Positions 44,766 through 52,597 of a DNA stretch of 52,597 nucleotides are shown piece by piece. Made by a program: the position numbers and the translations under genes. Below the pieces are notes generated by a model that ran no database searches, was not told where the DNA came from, and worked only from the letters and a program-made list of their open reading frames with translations. The stretch is from Anaerolineales bacterium (GTDB lineage Bacteria > Chloroflexota > Anaerolineae > Anaerolineales > E44-bin32), in assembly GCA_037382465.1 (NCBI GenBank), contig JARRPX010000006.1:1-52597 (forward strand), read 5' to 3'. Position 1 is the first letter of the stretch; each line of letters starts with the position of its first letter.

Positions 44766-45623
44766 TCATGAGTCAAGTTCCATCTCGTAAACCGGGTGCC
44801 TGGGTTCTTTCCGATTGAAACCAAGCTGCTCATAGAGCTGTAGACTGCGTGTATTATCGAGCTGCGTATTCACGGACATCTTCCACTTCGAAGCACGCAT
44901 CAGTCGCCGGATTGCATCTATGACCAACGCTCTGCCGAAACCCTGCCGCTGCCAGGACGGATCTACAGCCAGGCGAGCGAGATGTGCGCCGTAATGGGAT
45001 TCGGTGCTGATTTGGTATGCAGCGATGCGGTTTTCGATCTCGATGACACGAGCCTCGGAAGCCCGGCGGAAGGCGTGGCGCAGCGTTTTCTCGGAATAGC
45101 GCCAAATACCCCCAAAGGCGCGTTCGTCCAGCTCAGCTACGCTCGGAAGATCTTCTCGCTGCATGGTTCGAATCGTACCCCTGGTGAGGTCAGTGGCCGG
45201 CAGGGGTTGCCGCTGCCATTCGAGGAAGACGACATCGTTGCTGTGTCGGAAACCGGTTTTCTCGAGTAGTGGGGCGAACCAATCCGCAGACAGAAGGGCT
45301 GCGGCGTGACGTACGTTCATGGATCGTGCCTGCAGAGCCGCTTCGTGCCAGAGCGGAGTCCAGAGATCGGACGGGGTGTACGAGAGACCGACCGCAAAGA
45401 GTCGTATCCACGAAACCTCCGGTGGATCCGGAGGACAGGCCAAACATCCAATGACGCGATTTCCATGCAGCGCGATGACGTATGGGGGTTGACCTAGAAG
45501 TGAAAGTGCGTCTACCCAATCGAAATGTTGGTGCAAATAGTCTGCTGTTTGGATCAGGTGCAGCACTTCGTCGTGGTCGTTTGGCGTTGAAGATCGAAAA
45601 GTCCATGCAGCGTGGCTGCTCAT
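44766..45623 (-). CDS. GNAT acetyltransferase, tandem domains
   Basis: A 285-residue protein with two GNAT-like halves: a degenerate N-terminal one (about 10-140) and a C-terminal one (about 155-285) with the acetyl-CoA motif LAVDPSWQRQGFGRALVIDAI and the end motif SLQLYEQLGFNR. Substrate unknown. ATG 45623 chosen; ribosome site is weak. It lies next to the TPR/HTH pair on the same strand, 34 nt after the TPR gene stop at 45658. Confidence 0.86.
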   Translation of the reverse strand: MSSHAAWTFRSSTPNDHDEVLHLIQTADYLHQHFDWVDALSLLGQPPYVIALHGNRVIGCLACPPDPPEVSWIRLFAVGLSYTPSDLWTPLWHEAALQARSMNVRHAAALLSADWFAPLLEKTGFRHSNDVVFLEWQRQPLPATDLTRGTIRTMQREDLPSVAELDERAFGGIWRYSEKTLRHAFRRASEARVIEIENRIAAYQISTESHYGAHLARLAVDPSWQRQGFGRALVIDAIRRLMRASKWKMSVNTQLDNTRSLQLYEQLGFNRKEPRHPVYEMELDS

Positions 45624-45657
45624 AATTCGTCGTTTCAGGGCGCCCAAAACATGCGCA

Positions 45658-46203
45658 TCAGCGACCGATTAAACGGAATGGCCATTTCAATAATTGACGC
45701 AGTAGACGGTCACGCGCTCGCGCTTTGGGCATCGTTTCGAGACCACTCTGCATCGTGGAGAGCGCTTCGAGCGGTTTTCCCTGCCGGAGCTGCAGACGCG
45801 AGAGTGCTTGAAGCGTGGAGGAATAATTTTCCGAATCGCTGATCTTGTCGAACAAGTCGATGGCTTGATGATAGGCATGTTCTGCGGCGGAATTTTGGCC
45901 GCAGGCTTCGAGCGCCGAAGCGAGATTGCCGGAAGCCTGGGCAGCTCGGTTTTCATCGCCTTGCGAGAGGAAATAGTCGGGGGTGTCACGAACCAACTCG
46001 AGAGCGGCTTGCGGCTGATTCGCCGCAAGCAAGACGACACACAAGTTATTGGCGATCTCTGCCGCTTTACTCGAGTTTTGATCCTTGCTGTAGTGCTCTC
46101 TGGCGAGGGTATAACGTTCGATACTCCGCTCGTATTGACCCGAGCGATACGACTCCAGTGCGAGTTCTTCGAGTTCTTCCGGCGAAGCTTCGCTCTCTTT
46201 CAT
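45658..46203 (-). CDS. TPR-repeat protein coupled to the HTH regulator
   Basis: A 181-residue helical protein with four TPR-like repeats (ALESYRSGQYERSIERYTLA, NNLCVVLLAANQPQAALELV, GNLASALEACGQNSAAEHAY, ALSRLQLRQGKPLEALSTM). The ATG overlaps the HTH gene stop as ATGA, so both are made together; a TPR partner that senses a peptide or binds the regulator is a plausible reading. Confidence 0.85.
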   Translation of the reverse strand: MKESEASPEELEELALESYRSGQYERSIERYTLAREHYSKDQNSSKAAEIANNLCVVLLAANQPQAALELVRDTPDYFLSQGDENRAAQASGNLASALEACGQNSAAEHAYHQAIDLFDKISDSENYSSTLQALSRLQLRQGKPLEALSTMQSGLETMPKARARDRLLRQLLKWPFRLIGR

Positions 46204-46871
46204 AGAGTTATGTCGAGTAGAGTCTCGGCGAGGATGCGCAGTTTCTCGACGGGAATCTCACTGAGTTGTTTGGCGATTTGTACGTACGTCTCGTTGCCGG
46301 GCTTACAAAGAAATTCGCGAATCTCCGGCGAAAAATCCATGAAATTCTTAAATGCCTTGTTCGTCGTGAGCCATTCCCCGACCGGACCTTCATCGTCGAT
46401 ATAGTCCTCGATCGATTGCCCTAACGCTTCGACGATCAATTCGAGATCGGTGAAGGGAATGGATTTTTCCCCGCGTTCGTACGAGCCCATACTCCTGGAG
46501 GAGATTCCTATGCTTTCTGCCAACGCCTTCATCGTCATTCCGGTATCGCTTCTACGCTTCCGAACGAGCGCACCGATGATCCGCTGACGCAGCGAAAGAA
46601 AGACTTCAGGGTCGAACTCGTCTCTTTCGTCCTTCTCCGGGGCGGTTGGGGCGATCAAGGAATCCAGGGGAGTGTCCAGGTGGAAGGCAAGCAGTTCGAG
46701 TTCAGGTAAAGAGATGATGCGACGACCGTGTTCGTAGGAGGAAAGAATCCCCCTCGTGGTTCCGATCATTTCTGCGGCTTCGCTGAGGCTTAGATGGGCT
46801 TCCGTACGAGCCTCGCGTATAATTGCCCCCAGCATTTTCGCTCGCAATGTAAGCGCAGCTGAATCGGTCAT
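46200..46871 (-). CDS. XRE-family regulator with two HTH domains
   Basis: A 223-residue DNA-binding protein with two Cro/CI-type helix-turn-helix domains in tandem (about 10-65, IIREARTEAHLSLSEAAEMIGTTRG; about 96-150, LVRKRRSDTGMTMKALAESIGISSRSMGSYERGEKSI). The C-terminal helical part is unassigned. ATG 46871 has GGAG at 7 nt; ATG 46877 is too close to it. An extended -10 promoter lies at 46901. It is translationally coupled to the TPR gene. Confidence 0.9.
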   Translation of the reverse strand: MTDSAALTLRAKMLGAIIREARTEAHLSLSEAAEMIGTTRGILSSYEHGRRIISLPELELLAFHLDTPLDSLIAPTAPEKDERDEFDPEVFLSLRQRIIGALVRKRRSDTGMTMKALAESIGISSRSMGSYERGEKSIPFTDLELIVEALGQSIEDYIDDEGPVGEWLTTNKAFKNFMDFSPEIREFLCKPGNETYVQIAKQLSEIPVEKLRILAETLLDITL

Positions 46872-46900
46872 GGTCATTCTCCAAGACGTGAATCGCCGCG

Positions 46901-46909
46901 ATTATAGCA
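46901..46909 (-). promoter_or_regulatory. extended -10 promoter of the HTH-TPR operon
   Basis: Minus strand TGCTATAAT (46901-46909), no -35 consensus at the right place. Identical to the secA extended -10. Confidence 0.5.
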
Positions 46910-47007
46910 GAAGTCAATCGAATAAGCGCATACATGCGCCGGGCGATTCCTGGTTCGCGGATGGTTGGAATCGTGACGATAGAAGCCTCCCCCAGTTAAG
47001 GCTTTTC

Positions 47008-47718
47008 TCATTCATCTTCAGGTGGCATAAGATAGCCGATTCCTTGGCGGGTGACAATGTGAATCGGATTCTTGGGATCAGGTTCGATTTTCTGCCGCAG
47101 GCGGCTTAGGCAGACCCAGAGGATTTCCTTATCGTCCTGGTATTCCGGTCCCCATACCATCGAAAGTAAGTCGTCAGAACTTATGACCTGTCCTATGGAA
47201 CTCGCAAAAGTTTGCAGCAGGCGATACTCCGTCGCCGTGAGTGAGACTCGTTCGCCCGATACGGTAACCAACGCGCGCGGCAAATCGATCGTCAGTTCGT
47301 GATGGGTGAATATCGGTTGATGGAAGCTTTCGTCCATCGTACGTTCTGCGCGCCGCAGGACGGCGCGCACCCGTGCCAGCATTTCTTGCGCCGAAAAAGG
47401 TTTGACGATGTAATCGTCGGCGCCGGCATCCAGTCCGCGGACTCGATCCCGTTCCTCGCCCTTTGCGGTGAGGATGATGATGGGCACGGATGAAAATTCT
47501 CGAATCCTCTCACAAGCTGTGAAGCCGTCCATCACGGGCATCATCACGTCCAGCATGATCAAGTCCGGCTGTTCCTTCGAGACTTCTTCCAGTGCTTCCT
47601 GGCCATCGTTTGCCGATCGCACTTCGTATCCTTCGGTCCGCAAGTTGACTTCGACGAGTTGAACGTATCGAGGTTCATCGTCTACGACCAAGATGGTTTG
47701 TTTCTTGTCTTCACTCAT
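47008..47718 (-). CDS. OmpR/PhoB-type response regulator
   Basis: A 236-residue transcription factor: receiver (about 8-122; Asp57 in LIMLDVMMP, Thr in IILTAKG, Lys in YIVKPF) and winged helix (about 135-232; [21 protein letters not shown]). ATG 47718 overlaps the GAF kinase stop (8 nt), so it is the third gene of a kinase-kinase-regulator operon. Confidence 0.95.
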   Translation of the reverse strand: MSEDKKQTILVVDDEPRYVQLVEVNLRTEGYEVRSANDGQEALEEVSKEQPDLIMLDVMMPVMDGFTACERIREFSSVPIIILTAKGEERDRVRGLDAGADDYIVKPFSAQEMLARVRAVLRRAERTMDESFHQPIFTHHELTIDLPRALVTVSGERVSLTATEYRLLQTFASSIGQVISSDDLLSMVWGPEYQDDKEILWVCLSRLRQKIEPDPKNPIHIVTRQGIGYLMPPEDE

Positions 47719-48964
47719 GTTCGTTCTCTCCGCGGTCTATGCCGTTGATGTTAATCGGCAGCGTAAAGTAGAATTTCGAGCCCTGGCCGAGTTTGCTTTC
47801 CACACCGATCTCACCACCGTGCGCTTCGATGATCTTCCGACAGATGTACAGCCCCAAACCCGTTCCTCGGACCGAGCTGCTCGTTTCCGGGACGCGATAG
47901 AAGCGCTCAAAAAGGTGGGGAACATGATCTGTAGGTATGCCCGGTCCCTGGTCGATCACCGACACCCTCAAACGTTGATCGTTTCGCCGGACCTGGATGT
48001 TGACGGCTGAATCGGGGGCATATTTGTGGGCATTGGTAATGAAATTTTCCAGCACCTGGGCGATGCGCGTTCCGTCGATTTCGATCTCGGGAATGTCTTC
48101 GTCCATTTCGGCGGTCAGTCGCATCTCGGGATACAAAGATATCGTGCGCTGGATGACGTCGTTCAGGATGGGTGAGAGGTGGGTGGGGGAGAAGGTCATC
48201 TTCAGCGTTCCGGTCTGCAAGCGAGATGAGTCCAGCAGGTTGTCGATGAGTTCGCGCAAGCGATCGGACTCATCGTCGATGATCGAAAGGAACTGTTTGC
48301 GAGTTTCTTCGTCCCATTCCGTGTCCTCGCGCAGTAAGGTTGTTACGTATCCCTTGATGAAGCCGAGCGGCGTTCTCAGTTCGTGAGACACCGTGGAAAC
48401 GAACTCGTCCTGCATACGCGCCAGCTGGCGCTGCGCTTCCAGGTTTGCGATACGGCGCGCCATGCGGCGATTTTCCAACAGCTGTCCCACGTGCCAACCA
48501 ACGAATTCTGCCAGGCGAATGTGTTCCGCAGGATAGGATGGTCCACCGAAACGGCCAAACGTGAGCCCACCGACTCGACGCCCCGAAACGACGAGAGGGA
48601 GACCGAGATAATCCCGGCGGCGGTCACGGCTTTTTACCATCGGGCCGGCGTCTTCCTGCCGCAGCACGGTCTGGCCCAGACGGAAGGCTTCGACCGCAGC
48701 AGGTGCACCCCAGGCCAGATCCTCCTCTTGCGACCGGCCGCGTCCGAGGGCGCGTGCGTAAATCGGCTCCAATTCACCGGATTCCTGGTTTTGAAGTAAC
48801 AACGCGACTGTGTCGAAAATGAAGATCGTGCGCGCCAGCCGGAAGACTGCATCCAATCCGGCTTCGGTGTCGAAGGTCTCGGCAACCACGCGTGCGATTG
48901 CATACACGGCGTTCAATTCCGTGCCGACGGTCAGTGGTTCTGGGGCAGGCAGAGGTCCGGTCAT
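47711..48964 (-). CDS. GAF-domain histidine kinase
   Basis: A 417-residue soluble kinase: GAF domain (about 20-170), HisKA (about 185-250, phospho-His194 in [17 protein letters not shown]), ATPase domain (about 295-405; N-box [12 protein letters not shown]1 VIDQGPGI, G2 [18 protein letters not shown]). No membrane segment, so it senses an intracellular or diffusible signal. It overlaps the upstream broken kinase by 4 nt and the regulator downstream by 8 nt. Confidence 0.94.
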   Translation of the reverse strand: MTGPLPAPEPLTVGTELNAVYAIARVVAETFDTEAGLDAVFRLARTIFIFDTVALLLQNQESGELEPIYARALGRGRSQEEDLAWGAPAAVEAFRLGQTVLRQEDAGPMVKSRDRRRDYLGLPLVVSGRRVGGLTFGRFGGPSYPAEHIRLAEFVGWHVGQLLENRRMARRIANLEAQRQLARMQDEFVSTVSHELRTPLGFIKGYVTTLLREDTEWDEETRKQFLSIIDDESDRLRELIDNLLDSSRLQTGTLKMTFSPTHLSPILNDVIQRTISLYPEMRLTAEMDEDIPEIEIDGTRIAQVLENFITNAHKYAPDSAVNIQVRRNDQRLRVSVIDQGPGIPTDHVPHLFERFYRVPETSSSVRGTGLGLYICRKIIEAHGGEIGVESKLGQGSKFYFTLPININGIDRGENEHE

Positions 48965-49940
48965 GACGGTAGCACTACGGGGGAGAGCGCGAAGCTAAAA
49001 GTGCTGCCTTCGCCTTCTTCACTTTCCACCTTTAATTCACTGCCGTGGGCGTTTATGATCAGCCTCGCCAGTGCAAGTCCGAGTCCCGCCCCACCGTATC
49101 GGCGCGTCGGGGAACCGTCCAATTGATGGAAAGGTTCAAAAATCTCTTCCATTCGGTCTGGTGGGATCCCGATTCCGGTATCGCTGACCGAGATGATGAC
49201 GAGTTGATCGTCTTGCTTGGCAGACAGACGTACGCTTCCCCCGGAAGGCGTAAATTTGATTGCGTTGTCGATCAATTGAAACAAGACCCAGAACAGCCGA
49301 TCCAGGTCGGCAAACACGGCAGGTATCCCCTCGTCCACATCGTTTTCGAGATCTCTCCAATCTGATCCTCGAGAAGCAATTCGAGATAGCCTTTGATGTG
49401 AGAAAGCGGGGTACGGAGTTCGTGGGAAATGTTGGAAATCAAATTGGCTTTGATCTGATTGACTTCGGAAAGCCGCTCCAGCGCTCGGCGCAGTTCGACG
49501 GTTCGTTCGTGGACTCTTCGTTCCAATGTACGATTCGATTCCTGCAGGGCGGCATGCAGTTGGATGATCTGTTCCGTGATGGCTTTGTCCAATGATTTGC
49601 GATCGATGAAGCCGAGTTGGAGGAGCGTCTGCCCGATAAGATGGTGTTCACCCCTGGCGGTGCTCTCCTTCTGTTTTTCGAGGGCGGTTTCCAGATTGTC
49701 GGCTGAAATCAGCTTTTGCCCCACCAGATATTCACCGATGCGAGGCACCAGAGCCGGAGGGGTCGTGCGGATCGGAGCGGAATCCGGAAGACCTTCAAGA
49801 TACGCTTTTTCGGCCAACAAAGCATAAATGGCGATGTCGACCCCGCATTCCAAACACGTTTTGGAGTCTGTGGGAATTGGGTAGTTGCACTGGGGACAGA
49901 GGATGACTGTCTGGCCGCCCTTCGGATCTGATTTCGCCAC
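48961..49940 (-). pseudogene. histidine kinase with frameshift and internal deletion
   Basis: Two frames together make one kinase. The first (GTG 49940 to about 49330) has a zinc ribbon (CPQCNYPIPTDSKTCLECG), an MshEN-like domain (VGQKLISADNLETALEKQ), a coiled coil and HisKA with the phospho-His in [20 protein letters not shown]. The second (to 48961) has only the ATPase (LIDNAIKFTP, SDTGIGIPP, GGAGLGLALARLI). The frames switch near 49330-49375. Only about 54 residues separate the phospho-His box and N-box, against about 110 normally, so roughly 50-60 residues are missing as well as the frame. The product cannot be a normal kinase. An assembly error cannot be excluded. Confidence 0.75.
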
Positions 49941-49959
49941 CGTTGCGCCTCGTCGGAAC

Positions 49960-50265
49960 TTTTCTATTTTTCGTATCATCGAAGAAGGCATCAATTTTTG
50001 CCGTAACGAACACCCCGATGTCGTAATCTTGGATTTACTCATGCCGGAGATGGACGGCTGGGAAGTCTGCGAACGAATTCGCGAGTTTTCCGAGGTGCCG
50101 ATACTGGTGCTCTCGGCTCTCGGTTCTCCGGCGAGTGTGGCCCGAGCGTTAGATGCTGGAGCGGACGATTATCTTATCAAGCCCATCCATGCAAGTCTGT
50201 TGGCTTCACGGCTGCGCACGCTCGTTCGACGTAATCTGGTACTTCAGGAGCAGAAGATCGCCTAA
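49960..50265 (+). pseudogene. response regulator receiver truncated at the 5' end
   Basis: The frame encodes the C-terminal two thirds of a receiver domain: FCRNEHPDVVILDLLMPEMDG (phospho-Asp), VPILVLSALG, DYLIKPIHASLL with Lys. It lacks the first ~35-40 residues, including the acidic pocket and first beta strand; upstream in-frame sequence (from ATG 49885) reads antisense through the broken kinase and is unlike a receiver. No output domain follows; the frame ends QEQKIA. The break lies near 49950-50000, close to the kinase 5' end on the other strand. Confidence 0.65.
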
Positions 50266-50311
50266 GACAGCTCCTTTGGAATCGCTGGCTGGCAACCGCG
50301 TTTCTCTCTCT

Positions 50312-50339
50312 GAATCACGCAGCATCCGCTGCGTGATTC
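50312..50339. terminator. bidirectional hairpin between truncated receiver and SDR
   Basis: GAATCACGCAGC and GCTGCGTGATTC form a perfect 12-bp stem with a 4-nt loop (50324-50327). It separates the convergent receiver remnant and SDR gene; tails are short, TACTT on plus and AGAGAG on minus. Confidence 0.5.
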
Positions 50340-50360
50340 TACTTAAAGCACAACGTTGAC

Positions 50361-51149
50361 CTATAAAGCCGCTTTAACGGTTCCCCCGTCGAACATGAGC
50401 GCGTGCCCGTGGACAAACGACGCTGCAGGAGATGCCAGCCAGGCGATCGTGCGTCCGAATTCCGTTTCCGTTCCCATTCGACCGAGTGGAACGTCCTGTG
50501 TGACGCGGGCAGCTTCCTGTTCTATGGAAGTACTGCTCCGCTGTGCCCGATCCCGCATGAGGCTTTCTACCCGAGCGGTCCAGGTCCACGCCGGATTGAT
50601 GCTGTTTACCCGAATTCCATGTGGACCCAGATCGTTGGCCAACGATTTCATCAATCCTATGACCGCCATGCGAAGTGAGTTCGAGAGCACGAGATGGTCG
50701 ATGGGTTGTTTGACGGAATAGGATTGAGTGGCGACGATGCTGCCGGAACCTCGCTCCAGCATGTGGGGCACGACGGCGTAACACAGGTGGACCGCACTCA
50801 TGATGGTCAGTTGGATGGCCGCCTCCCAATCCTTCGGCTGCAAGTCGAGGAAGTTCCCCGGTGGCGGCCCTCCGGCGTTGATGATGAGAACGTCGATCCG
50901 GCTGAAGCGCGCCAGGGTTTGCTCAACCAATGCATCGATTTGTTCTTCCTTGCTGAGATCGGCACGCACGGCGAGGACTTCGGCTCCGGTCTCGCTTTCG
51001 ATCTCCTTGGCCGTGATTTCCAATTGATCGCTTCGAGCGCAGATCGCCACACTGGCGCCTTCCTGCGCCAGAGCGGCCGCGGCGGCTTTGCCCAGGCCGC
51101 GGGAAGCCGCTGTAACCAGGGCGACTTTTCCTTTCAATCCAAGATCCAT
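50361..51149 (-). CDS. short-chain dehydrogenase/reductase lacking the usual Tyr-Lys
   Basis: A 262-residue NAD(P)-binding Rossmann protein: TAASRGLGKAAA (cofactor), ADLSKEEQ, INAGGPPPGNF, and PAWTWTARV. At the catalytic place, where YxxxK is expected, the sequence is SYSVKQPIDHLVLSNSLR, so Tyr and Lys are replaced. I recall a conserved SDR subgroup with this LSN-type motif; its chemistry is uncertain. Two adjacent ATGs are possible; 51149 gives a better distance from GGAGG than 51152. It follows DUF503 after 21 nt. Confidence 0.85.
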   Translation of the reverse strand: MDLGLKGKVALVTAASRGLGKAAAAALAQEGASVAICARSDQLEITAKEIESETGAEVLAVRADLSKEEQIDALVEQTLARFSRIDVLIINAGGPPPGNFLDLQPKDWEAAIQLTIMSAVHLCYAVVPHMLERGSGSIVATQSYSVKQPIDHLVLSNSLRMAVIGLMKSLANDLGPHGIRVNSINPAWTWTARVESLMRDRAQRSSTSIEQEAARVTQDVPLGRMGTETEFGRTIAWLASPAASFVHGHALMFDGGTVKAAL

Positions 51150-51170
51150 CATGCCTCCGATTGGATGAGG

Positions 51171-51455
51171 TCAGAGCACGGTGAGAATTTCATCGATGAC
51201 CTGCAGATCCGGTCGATACTTGGCGATCCAGCCCGGAATTTTTGCCACTACTCGCTGGGCGTGTCGGGAATCGTTGCTCACCACGACGCAGGCGATGACG
51301 GTGGAGCTGTGCCGGTCGTTGTGATCGATCTCTGCCGTGGATACGTTGAACTGACGATTCAGACGGTTGAGTAGGGGCTTGATGCGCCTGCGTTTATCTT
51401 TCAGTGAATGGCAGCCAGGCAGGTTTAATTCGATCGTCAAGGCAATCACGTGCAT
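51171..51455 (-). CDS. DUF503/YlxP-like protein
   Basis: A 94-residue protein of the YlxP/DUF503 family: LNLPGCHSLKDKRRRIKPLLNRL at the N-terminus and a ferredoxin-like fold (VIACVVVSNDSRHAQRVV). Function is not well defined; family members often sit in ribosome/RNA-processing operons. ATG 51455 starts MHVIALTIELNLPG. Confidence 0.9.
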   Translation of the reverse strand: MHVIALTIELNLPGCHSLKDKRRRIKPLLNRLNRQFNVSTAEIDHNDRHSSTVIACVVVSNDSRHAQRVVAKIPGWIAKYRPDLQVIDEILTVL

Positions 51456-51507
51456 ATTCCCAGTGTATCTTGGAAGGAACGTGGATACAAGAACCAATCA
51501 GCTGGGT

Positions 51508-51513
51508 TATAAT
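51508..51513 (+). promoter_or_regulatory. -10 box of the DUF4230 gene, leaderless arrangement
   Basis: TATAAT ends 6 nt before ATG 51520. The -35 region is poor. Same layout as the adenosyltransferase gene. Confidence 0.5.
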
Positions 51514-51519
51514 TCAGCC

Positions 51520-52236
51520 ATGCAGAAGCGGACGGCCGTTTGGATCACGATCGTCGTGATCGTGCTCGTTATCGGCATGGTGGGTTATGCCATCGTCTCC
51601 GGTTTTCGCGCCATTACCGCACCCGTGAGTGAACTGCGCCACGATATCGGGACTCAGATCGCACGCATCGTAAATCCCACTCCGACGATCATTCCCGATC
51701 CTGTTACCATCGTGCGCGAGGTGCGTTCGTTGGCGCGCCTGGAAACGATTCATTATTCGCTGGAGAAGATCATCGTCGCCGAAACGGGTCAAGGCCCGTT
51801 CGGCTTTCTCTTCGGGGACCGGCTCTTGTTGGTGGCGCACGGGAACGTCATCGCCGGCGTCGATATGGACAAAATCGACCTGGACAGCGTCTGGATCGAT
51901 GAATTGGGGAGAGTCTACATCGTGCTTCCCGAAGCCGAAATCTTCGTCGCCGCGCTGGATAACGACAAATCCTACATCTACGATCGCGAGAAAGGTTTCT
52001 TCACCCGAGGCGACGTGAATCTCGAGACGGCAGCGCGGCAAGCCGCCGAGGAGGAAATCCTTCGCGCCGCACTAGACGACAACATTCTCGAGCAGGCCTC
52101 GATCAACGCTGAAAACTACCTCTATTCGTTTCTGCACGCATTGGGTTTTTCGGACGTAATATTTACGGACGAGGCGAATCACCCCTCGACTGCACCGAGC
52201 CCCACACCGACCGCGCAATCGACAGCAGCACCCTGA
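51520..52236 (+). CDS. DUF4230 membrane-anchored protein
   Basis: A 238-residue protein with one N-terminal membrane segment (about 7-30), a Pro-rich linker, and a DUF4230-type domain (VREVRSLARLETIHYSLEKIIVAE, GFLFGDRLLLVAHGNVIAGVDMDKI, IVLPEAEIFVAALDNDKSYIYDREKGFF). The C-terminal tail is Thr/Pro/Ser-rich. Function unknown. Divergent from DUF503, back to back. Confidence 0.88.
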   Translation: MQKRTAVWITIVVIVLVIGMVGYAIVSGFRAITAPVSELRHDIGTQIARIVNPTPTIIPDPVTIVREVRSLARLETIHYSLEKIIVAETGQGPFGFLFGDRLLLVAHGNVIAGVDMDKIDLDSVWIDELGRVYIVLPEAEIFVAALDNDKSYIYDREKGFFTRGDVNLETAARQAAEEEILRAALDDNILEQASINAENYLYSFLHALGFSDVIFTDEANHPSTAPSPTPTAQSTAAP

Positions 52237-52308
52237 ACTTCAAATCTTCATTTGACTGTTAATCTGTACTCTCAAGCGACAGCTTCAAGACGACGGATGA
52301 TTTTTAAG

Positions 52309-52597
52309 TCACATCCGGCGCGTCCATTCCTGCGAATCGTAGCGCGATTCGATCAACGCTCGGCTGGTTTTCAACTCGAGCGGGGACAAATTTCCTTCAG
52401 AGAACTCCCAGCCCAGTGCCTGTTCGAAACCTTGCGTGAGGGCACGAACGGCAGTTTCCCAAATCACAGGGGTTTGTAGTATGTCCTCGACGGTTGCAGA
52501 TCGCATGCGTACACCGTAAACTGCCTCCCGACGCGCGGCCTCATCATCGTACTTCACCACCCGGCAAATTCTGGTAATGTCTCCGCTGAGAGGAATG
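52309..52597 (-). CDS. lipoate-protein ligase A C-terminal end (partial, runs off the window)
   Basis: The last ~95 residues of a gene whose 5' part lies beyond the window end. ITRICRVVKYDDEAARREAVYGVRMRSATVED, VSW-like VIWETAVRALTQGFEQALG and SRYDSQEWTRR resemble the C-terminal accessory segment of LplA/LipM-type lipoyl transferases. Stop TGA at 52309. If right, it serves the E2 lipoyl domain at 4940. Assignment is moderate. Confidence 0.6.
   Translation of the reverse strand, partial: IPLSGDITRICRVVKYDDEAARREAVYGVRMRSATVEDILQTPVIWETAVRALTQGFEQALGWEFSEGNLSPLELKTSRALIESRYDSQEWTRRM

Noticed and set aside
46983-47004. AAGCC/GGCTT hairpin downstream of the OmpR-type regulator
   Set aside because: Only 5 bp with a 12-nt loop; the U-run is on the wrong strand for the regulator gene.

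Overview
The window reads as chromosomal DNA of a GC-rich, probably anaerobic, Gram-positive-type (monoderm) bacterium, most likely a member of Chloroflexota close to Anaerolineae. This is inferred from gene content, not from a marker search. The signs are: many lipoproteins and membrane-anchored exported proteins with Thr-Pro-rich linkers, Ser/Thr kinase and WD40/PD40 propeller proteins, a T-box leader, a very long SecA, a TrpB2-type tryptophan synthase beta chain, a PduO-type adenosyltransferase, and dense house-keeping genes without phage, transposase or CRISPR signs. Gene ends overlap often (ATGA/TGATG), and several -10 boxes lie only 6-8 nt before the start codon.

Layout. 0.2-3.7 kb: recA, recX and rny (RNase Y) on the plus strand, with a 323-nt recA-recX leader. 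3.8-4.8 kb: a stand-alone receiver and an unknown protein. 4.9-8.1 kb: 2-oxoacid dehydrogenase E1alpha-E1beta-E2 operon (minus). 8.2-12.1 kb: S49 peptidase, DUF4350-like membrane protein and lipoprotein (minus). 12.3-14.1 kb: trpB2 under a Trp-specific T-box with a near-perfect sigma70 promoter. 14.1-20.0 kb: a 1970-residue alpha-2-macroglobulin lipoprotein. 20.1-22.9 kb: response regulator, histidine kinase and PD40 propeller operon with two direct repeats before its promoter. 22.9-25.2 kb: a WD40 Ser/Thr kinase broken by one in-frame amber codon. 25.4-28.9 kb: beta-helix lipoprotein and a MoeB/ThiF-rhodanese protein. 29.2-31.0 kb: amidase and L,D-transpeptidase. 31.1-32.9 kb: ferredoxin, unknown protein, CnoX-like thioredoxin. 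33-35 kb: CBM9-like lipoprotein, methyltransferase with an AT-rich dyad-filled promoter, tRNA-Leu(UAA). 35.2-39.2 kb: secA. 39.4-43 kb: membrane coiled-coil protein, mutM, comEA, PduO-type adenosyltransferase, DUF554. 43.1-46.9 kb: DsbA-like protein, lysophospholipase-like hydrolase, GNAT, TPR and double-HTH proteins. 47-50.3 kb: OmpR-type regulator, GAF histidine kinase, a second histidine kinase carrying a frameshift plus deletion, and a receiver truncated at its 5' end. 50.4-52.6 kb: SDR, DUF503, DUF4230 and the 3' end of a probable lipoate-protein ligase.

How it fits together. The E2 lipoyl domain and the partial lipoate ligase belong to the same lipoylation pathway. The amidase and L,D-transpeptidase form a peptidoglycan-remodelling pair. 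Regulation is visible mostly as two-component and eukaryotic-type signalling, three of whose parts are damaged (kinase with amber codon, kinase with frameshift, truncated receiver). No clearly new defence or mobile system was found. The best leads are the T-box of trpB2, the broken signalling genes, the leaderless promoter style, the oversized SecA, and a few unrecognised conserved-looking genes.
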